This document shows positions 6,507 through 8,458 of a DNA stretch of 8,458 nt, piece after piece. The translations under genes and the position numbers were made by a program. This DNA is from CAVURW01 sp963743595. Lineage in GTDB: Bacteria; Verrucomicrobiota; Verrucomicrobiia; Methylacidiphilales; UBA1321. The stretch covers positions 1 to 8,458 of the forward strand of contig CAVURW010000250.1 in NCBI GenBank assembly GCA_963743595.1, written 5' to 3'. The notes beneath the pieces are model-generated. The model saw nothing but the letters and a program-made list of their open reading frames with translations, made no database searches and was not told where the DNA came from. How positions within the stretch are numbered: position 1 is the stretch's first letter; the number at the start of each line of letters is the position of its first letter.

Positions 6507-6923
6507 ATGACGGCAGAAATCTCCTCAAAGCACTCTTTCCGATTTCCAAAAGGCTGGTACGTGAAGGCGTTCATGGTCCTCACGTTTTCTGGTGGGGTGA
6601 TCTTTCAGCATGTGAACACGGCGATCAGTCCGACTGCGAATCCGCCTCTGAAATCGATCAATCAACCTGTAAATGCGGCGATCAATCTGCCCGCAAATGT
6701 GCCCGTGAAAACAGTCATCAATCGCTCAGCGAAAATTGTGATTAGTGGGGCGGCGTATAAGCCTGCCAACACAGCGATCAACCCCGTAAATCCTGCATCG
6801 ATTTATTCAATGGAGATCGTGGTGCAGTCTTGTGCACTGCCAACTGAGCAGCAAATCACGATTGCCCCGAAAATACGAATCTATGAAATCACAGCCAAAA
6901 ACGTGGATCGAAAAAAACGGTAA
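6507..6923 (+). CDS. Small single-span membrane protein with Asn/Ala/Pro repeats
   Basis: I do not recognise a family for this 138-aa protein. A basic N-terminus (F-P-K-G-W-Y-V-K) leads into one hydrophobic segment at about residues 19-34, suggesting an inner-membrane anchor. Residues 36-96 then hold an imperfect ~19-20-aa repeat. Two full units are V-N-T-A-I-S-(5)-P-L-K-S-I-N and V-N-A-A-I-N-(5)-P-V-K-T-V-I-N, followed by two decayed ones (from residues 75 and 87). The C-terminus has S-M-E-I-V-V-Q-S-C-A-L-P. That motif and the membrane segment resemble the protein encoded at 7092-7319. The frame is open back to an ATG at 6405, inside the response-regulator gene. I chose 6507 because it avoids that overlap and follows AGGGG and the shared motif. 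M23 (ATG at 6573) is also possible. The repeat bias would favour an extended or flexible periplasmic linker; this is an inference. Confidence 0.62.
   Translation: MTAEISSKHSFRFPKGWYVKAFMVLTFSGGVIFQHVNTAISPTANPPLKSINQPVNAAINLPANVPVKTVINRSAKIVISGAAYKPANTAINPVNPASIYSMEIVVQSCALPTEQQITIAPKIRIYEITAKNVDRKKR
6612..6796 (+). repeat. Intragenic imperfect repeat (~57-60 bp units)
   Basis: Two recognisable ~57-60 bp units start at 6612 and 6669, with decayed units at about 6729 and 6765. Each opens with a codon run for V/A-N-x-A-I-N, and the word GCGATCA recurs at 6621, 6678 and 6774. All units stay in the same reading frame, which argues that the frame is a real, translated gene. Confidence 0.6.
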
Positions 6924-7095
6924 AACGCTGGCCATTGTTCTGGCATCCGTCACGGCGCTTATTTCCTATAGCGGCGTAGGCAGCGGAAGCTTTCGCGCAT
7001 TTTCCGGGTCGATGGCTCAGAACGTCTTTACGCCGCCGCCTTCTTTCCCAGGCAATCGGGCCCCCGAATTAACCAAAACGACCACAAAACGATGA
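6883..7095 (+). CDS. Small single-span membrane protein (70 aa), unknown function
   Basis: No known family is recognised. The 70-aa product starts with a short polar stretch containing K-T-W-I-E-K-N-G-K. One hydrophobic segment (about residues 15-32) follows, then a Gly/Ser-rich part and a Pro-rich tail (P-P-P-S-F-P-G) ending basic. The order of Trp, then Lys, then Ala/Thr-Phe/Leu before the hydrophobic run is shared with the proteins on either side. The start at 6883 overlaps the end of the previous gene by 41 nt in another frame, and its stop overlaps the next start as ATGA. The frame is open further back to an ATG at 6832, but that would deepen the overlap and add an unhelpful polar extension. 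No Shine-Dalgarno sequence is seen, so translational coupling is likely. Confidence 0.55.
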   Translation: MKSQPKTWIEKNGKTLAIVLASVTALISYSGVGSGSFRAFSGSMAQNVFTPPPSFPGNRAPELTKTTTKR

Positions 7096-7319
7096 AACCT
7101 GAAAGCGCCTTTTCCTCACTTGTTAGCGATGCAGTTTGGCTGGCGAACAGCTGGCCCGGTAAAGCCTTCGCTGTGGTTGCCGTTTCCGGGACGATGGTCG
7201 CGGTGTTGGTGCAAATGGGGAAGAACACAACGCAAGTTTTTTCGGCGACCATGACGGAGATTGAAGTGGTGAGCCAGTGTCCGGCACCTCAGCACAACCC
7301 GACAAATACAAATAATTAA
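7092..7319 (+). CDS. Small single-span membrane protein (75 aa), unknown function
   Basis: No known family is recognised. The product begins with an amphipathic stretch and S-W-P-G-K-A-F, then has one hydrophobic segment (about residues 25-41). It ends with M-T-E-I-E-V-V-S-Q-C-P-A-P and an Asn/Thr-rich tail. The membrane segment K-A-F-x-V-x-x-x-S-G and the E-I-x-V-x-S-C-x-x-P-like motif both recur, in the same order, in the 138-aa protein at 6507-6923, so the two look like paralogs. The single Cys in that motif could form an intermolecular disulfide or be a modification site; this is speculation. It shares a 4-nt ATGA overlap with the preceding stop, which points to coupled translation and an operon. 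It ends 18 bp before the hydroxylase gene. Confidence 0.6.
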   Translation: MKPESAFSSLVSDAVWLANSWPGKAFAVVAVSGTMVAVLVQMGKNTTQVFSATMTEIEVVSQCPAPQHNPTNTNN

Positions 7320-7337
7320 CCTCAATAGCTCACGACT

Positions 7338-8150
7338 ATGTTGCCTCATCTACTCCCTATTCTCCAGCTCTGGGAAACCGTGGCCTCGAACTTCTGTTTC
7401 ATCGCGGCGATCTTTTACCCGTTAGAGCTTCTCTTCCCGTCGAAGTCCGAGCAGAAACTGATTCGAAAAGGCTGGGCGACAGATGCGGTCTTTTTCCTCG
7501 GCCAACACGTGCTTTTTGAAGGGGCGATCCTGAGCCTTTTCGTCTTTCTGGCGGGCGAGTTTTGGGTCGGCCCGTGGGCAATGGCGCTTCATACGCTCTG
7601 TTCGAATCAGTCCTGGCTTTTGCAAGCGATCGAAGTGGTGCTGATTGGCGATTTCTTCGCCTATTGGTACCATCGGTTTATCCACGGAAATCGGTGGTTC
7701 TGGCCGCTCCACGCGGTTCATCATTCTGCTGAGGAGCTCGATTGGCTCGCTACACATCGCGAGCATCCGATTGACCTGATGTTGACCTCGCTCTGTGTGA
7801 CGCTGCCGCCCGTGCTGATGGGCTTTCCGATGGGCACGCTGGGAGCAGTCTTGGTTTTCCGAGGGATATGGGGGTTATACCTACACTCAAATACGTCCCT
7901 TTCGCCGGGTATTCTGCGACTGGTGCTGGGCTCACCCGAGTTGCACCGCTGGCACCATTCGCAGACCAATTACGCGTGCAATTACGCGAACTTCTCGCCC
8001 TGGATGGACGTCCTTTTCGGAACGTACTACTGGCCGAACTCGACACCGGAAGCTTACGGAATCAGTGAACCCATTTCCGGCGGATACTTCGGGCAGATCT
8101 TCCACCCGATCAAGGCATGGCTCCGGTTAGTAAAGGCGCGGACAGCGTGA
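7338..8150 (+). CDS. Fatty acid hydroxylase / sterol desaturase superfamily membrane enzyme
   Basis: This 270-aa integral membrane protein belongs to the di-iron fatty acid hydroxylase superfamily, whose members hydroxylate or desaturate lipids, sterols or carotenoids using O2. The His clusters are in the expected order: H-R-F-I-H (H112, H116), H-A-V-H-H (H125, H128, H129), H-R-E-H (H140, H143), L-H-S-N (H183) and H-R-W-H-H (H203, H206, H207). Hydrophobic segments lie at about 15-33, 52-73, 94-110 and 147-182. The C-terminus W-M-D-V-L-F-G-T-Y-Y is typical of the family. The length is normal and no key His is missing. The substrate cannot be read from sequence; a membrane lipid is plausible. 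It is last in the run of three small membrane-protein genes (18-bp gap, no promoter seen), so they may form one operon and the small proteins may be partners of the enzyme. The ATG at 7338 lacks a Shine-Dalgarno sequence. Confidence 0.92.
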   Translation: MLPHLLPILQLWETVASNFCFIAAIFYPLELLFPSKSEQKLIRKGWATDAVFFLGQHVLFEGAILSLFVFLAGEFWVGPWAMALHTLCSNQSWLLQAIEVVLIGDFFAYWYHRFIHGNRWFWPLHAVHHSAEELDWLATHREHPIDLMLTSLCVTLPPVLMGFPMGTLGAVLVFRGIWGLYLHSNTSLSPGILRLVLGSPELHRWHHSQTNYACNYANFSPWMDVLFGTYYWPNSTPEAYGISEPISGGYFGQIFHPIKAWLRLVKARTA

Positions 8151-8175
8151 TTTCTCTTGAGTGTTTGGCGTCATA

Positions 8176-8337
8176 AAATTCGGCCAAATTTCCCGGGACG
8201 ATAAGCAAGTACCTGACGATTTCGGCAACGGCGCAAGCTAACAGTAGTGAATTGCAACTGACAGTCAGCGTGAAATTGCCCCGGACAATTTGGCCGACTC
8301 GGTGAGCAAATACCTGCCGATTTCGGCCACGGTGCGA
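8176..8337. repeat. Two diverged copies of a ~60-bp direct repeat
   Basis: Copy one (about 8176-8236) and copy two (about 8273-8337) align with roughly 80% identity in the core 8200-8236 against 8301-8337, including exact shared blocks TACCTG and CGATTTCGGC. Each copy opens with a small inverted repeat AAATT...AATTT (loops of 6 and 9 nt). In addition, CGGCCAAATT at 8181 is the exact reverse complement of AATTTGGCCG at 8287. No credible gene overlaps it. The origin is unknown; a decayed intergenic repeat family is likely. Confidence 0.6.
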
Positions 8338-8375
8338 ATAATCGAAGGAAATAGAATTGTGCTGGGCTTTCCGTG

Positions 8376-8458
8376 TCATAAGCCCCGTCAGGGGCGACAG
8401 GACCATAGACCCGAGTGCGAACCCGGGGTAGGAGTACAACAAGATCGCTCGTGCCTTG
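8376..8458. repeat. REP-like palindromic element, continues past the window
   Basis: GCCCC-GTCA-GGGGC (8382-8395) is a perfect 5-bp hairpin with a 4-nt loop. GGCGACAGGACCATAGACC and a second, imperfect hairpin (ACCC at 8409-8412 with GGGT at 8426-8429) follow. This style, GCCCCG-x-GGGGCGACAG followed by a CCC/GGG hairpin, is one I recall as a very common dispersed intergenic repeat in Verrucomicrobiota and Planctomycetota. The closing GTGCCTTG may be the first arm of another hairpin. No transposase is in the window. Confidence 0.6.

Noticed and set aside
6491..6507. A sigma54-like GG-N10-GC element (TTGGCAC with GGGCA) just before the ATG at 6507
   Set aside because: The -24 half is perfect and the spacing is right, but the -12 half has GG instead of TT. 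The start of transcription would fall downstream of the ATG I chose, and no sigma54 activator is present. It would matter only if translation began at Met 23.
8110..8442. 110-aa minus-strand open frame at the right end
   Set aside because: It overlaps the hydroxylase C-terminus and is otherwise built from the repeat copies and the REP-like element, so it is not a credible gene.

Overview
This 8.46 kb chromosomal window looks bacterial, with moderate GC and dense coding. Its gene starts almost all lack a Shine-Dalgarno sequence. The right end carries a REP-like hairpin repeat of a kind I recall from Verrucomicrobiota and Planctomycetota genomes. A soil or freshwater verrucomicrobium is my best guess, but it rests on style and memory, not on a marker gene. 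No rRNA, tRNA, CRISPR array, transposase or phage gene is visible.

Left third (1-2947), all on the minus strand: the N-terminal part of a DAHP synthase of the Thermotoga/Bacillus type (shikimate pathway, cut by the window edge); a divergent Amt/Mep-type ammonium transporter; an unrecognised acidic 199-aa protein just upstream of it; and ribose-5-phosphate isomerase B of the actinobacterial (Glu-base) type. A hairpin with a T-tract separates the transporter from the DAHP synthase. Two of these genes have a perfect TTGACA placed exactly 35 nt before the ATG, which suggests leaderless mRNAs.

Middle (3040-6432), plus strand: a 215-aa multi-zinc-ribbon protein, then a two-component system. The system is a membrane sensor kinase with a Gln/Asn-rich periplasmic domain and, 24 bp later, an OmpR/PhoB-family response regulator.

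Right third (6507-8150), plus strand: three small single-membrane-span proteins (138, 70 and 75 aa) with overlapping reading frames, followed 18 bp later by a six-segment-type membrane fatty acid hydroxylase/sterol desaturase. The first and third small proteins look like paralogs that share a membrane segment and a C-terminal E-I-x-V-x-S-C-like motif. The first has an expanded internal Asn/Ala/Pro repeat. The same two-part DNA motif (TTTTACAC, 13-14 nt, GGGTGACA) lies upstream of both the kinase gene and the small-protein cluster. I propose a locally regulated unit: envelope sensor and regulator, small membrane proteins and a lipid-modifying enzyme. This is the best candidate for an undescribed system here. 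The link is inferred from position and the shared motif only.

The last 308 bp are non-coding and hold two diverged copies of a ~60-bp repeat and the start of a REP-like element that runs off the window.
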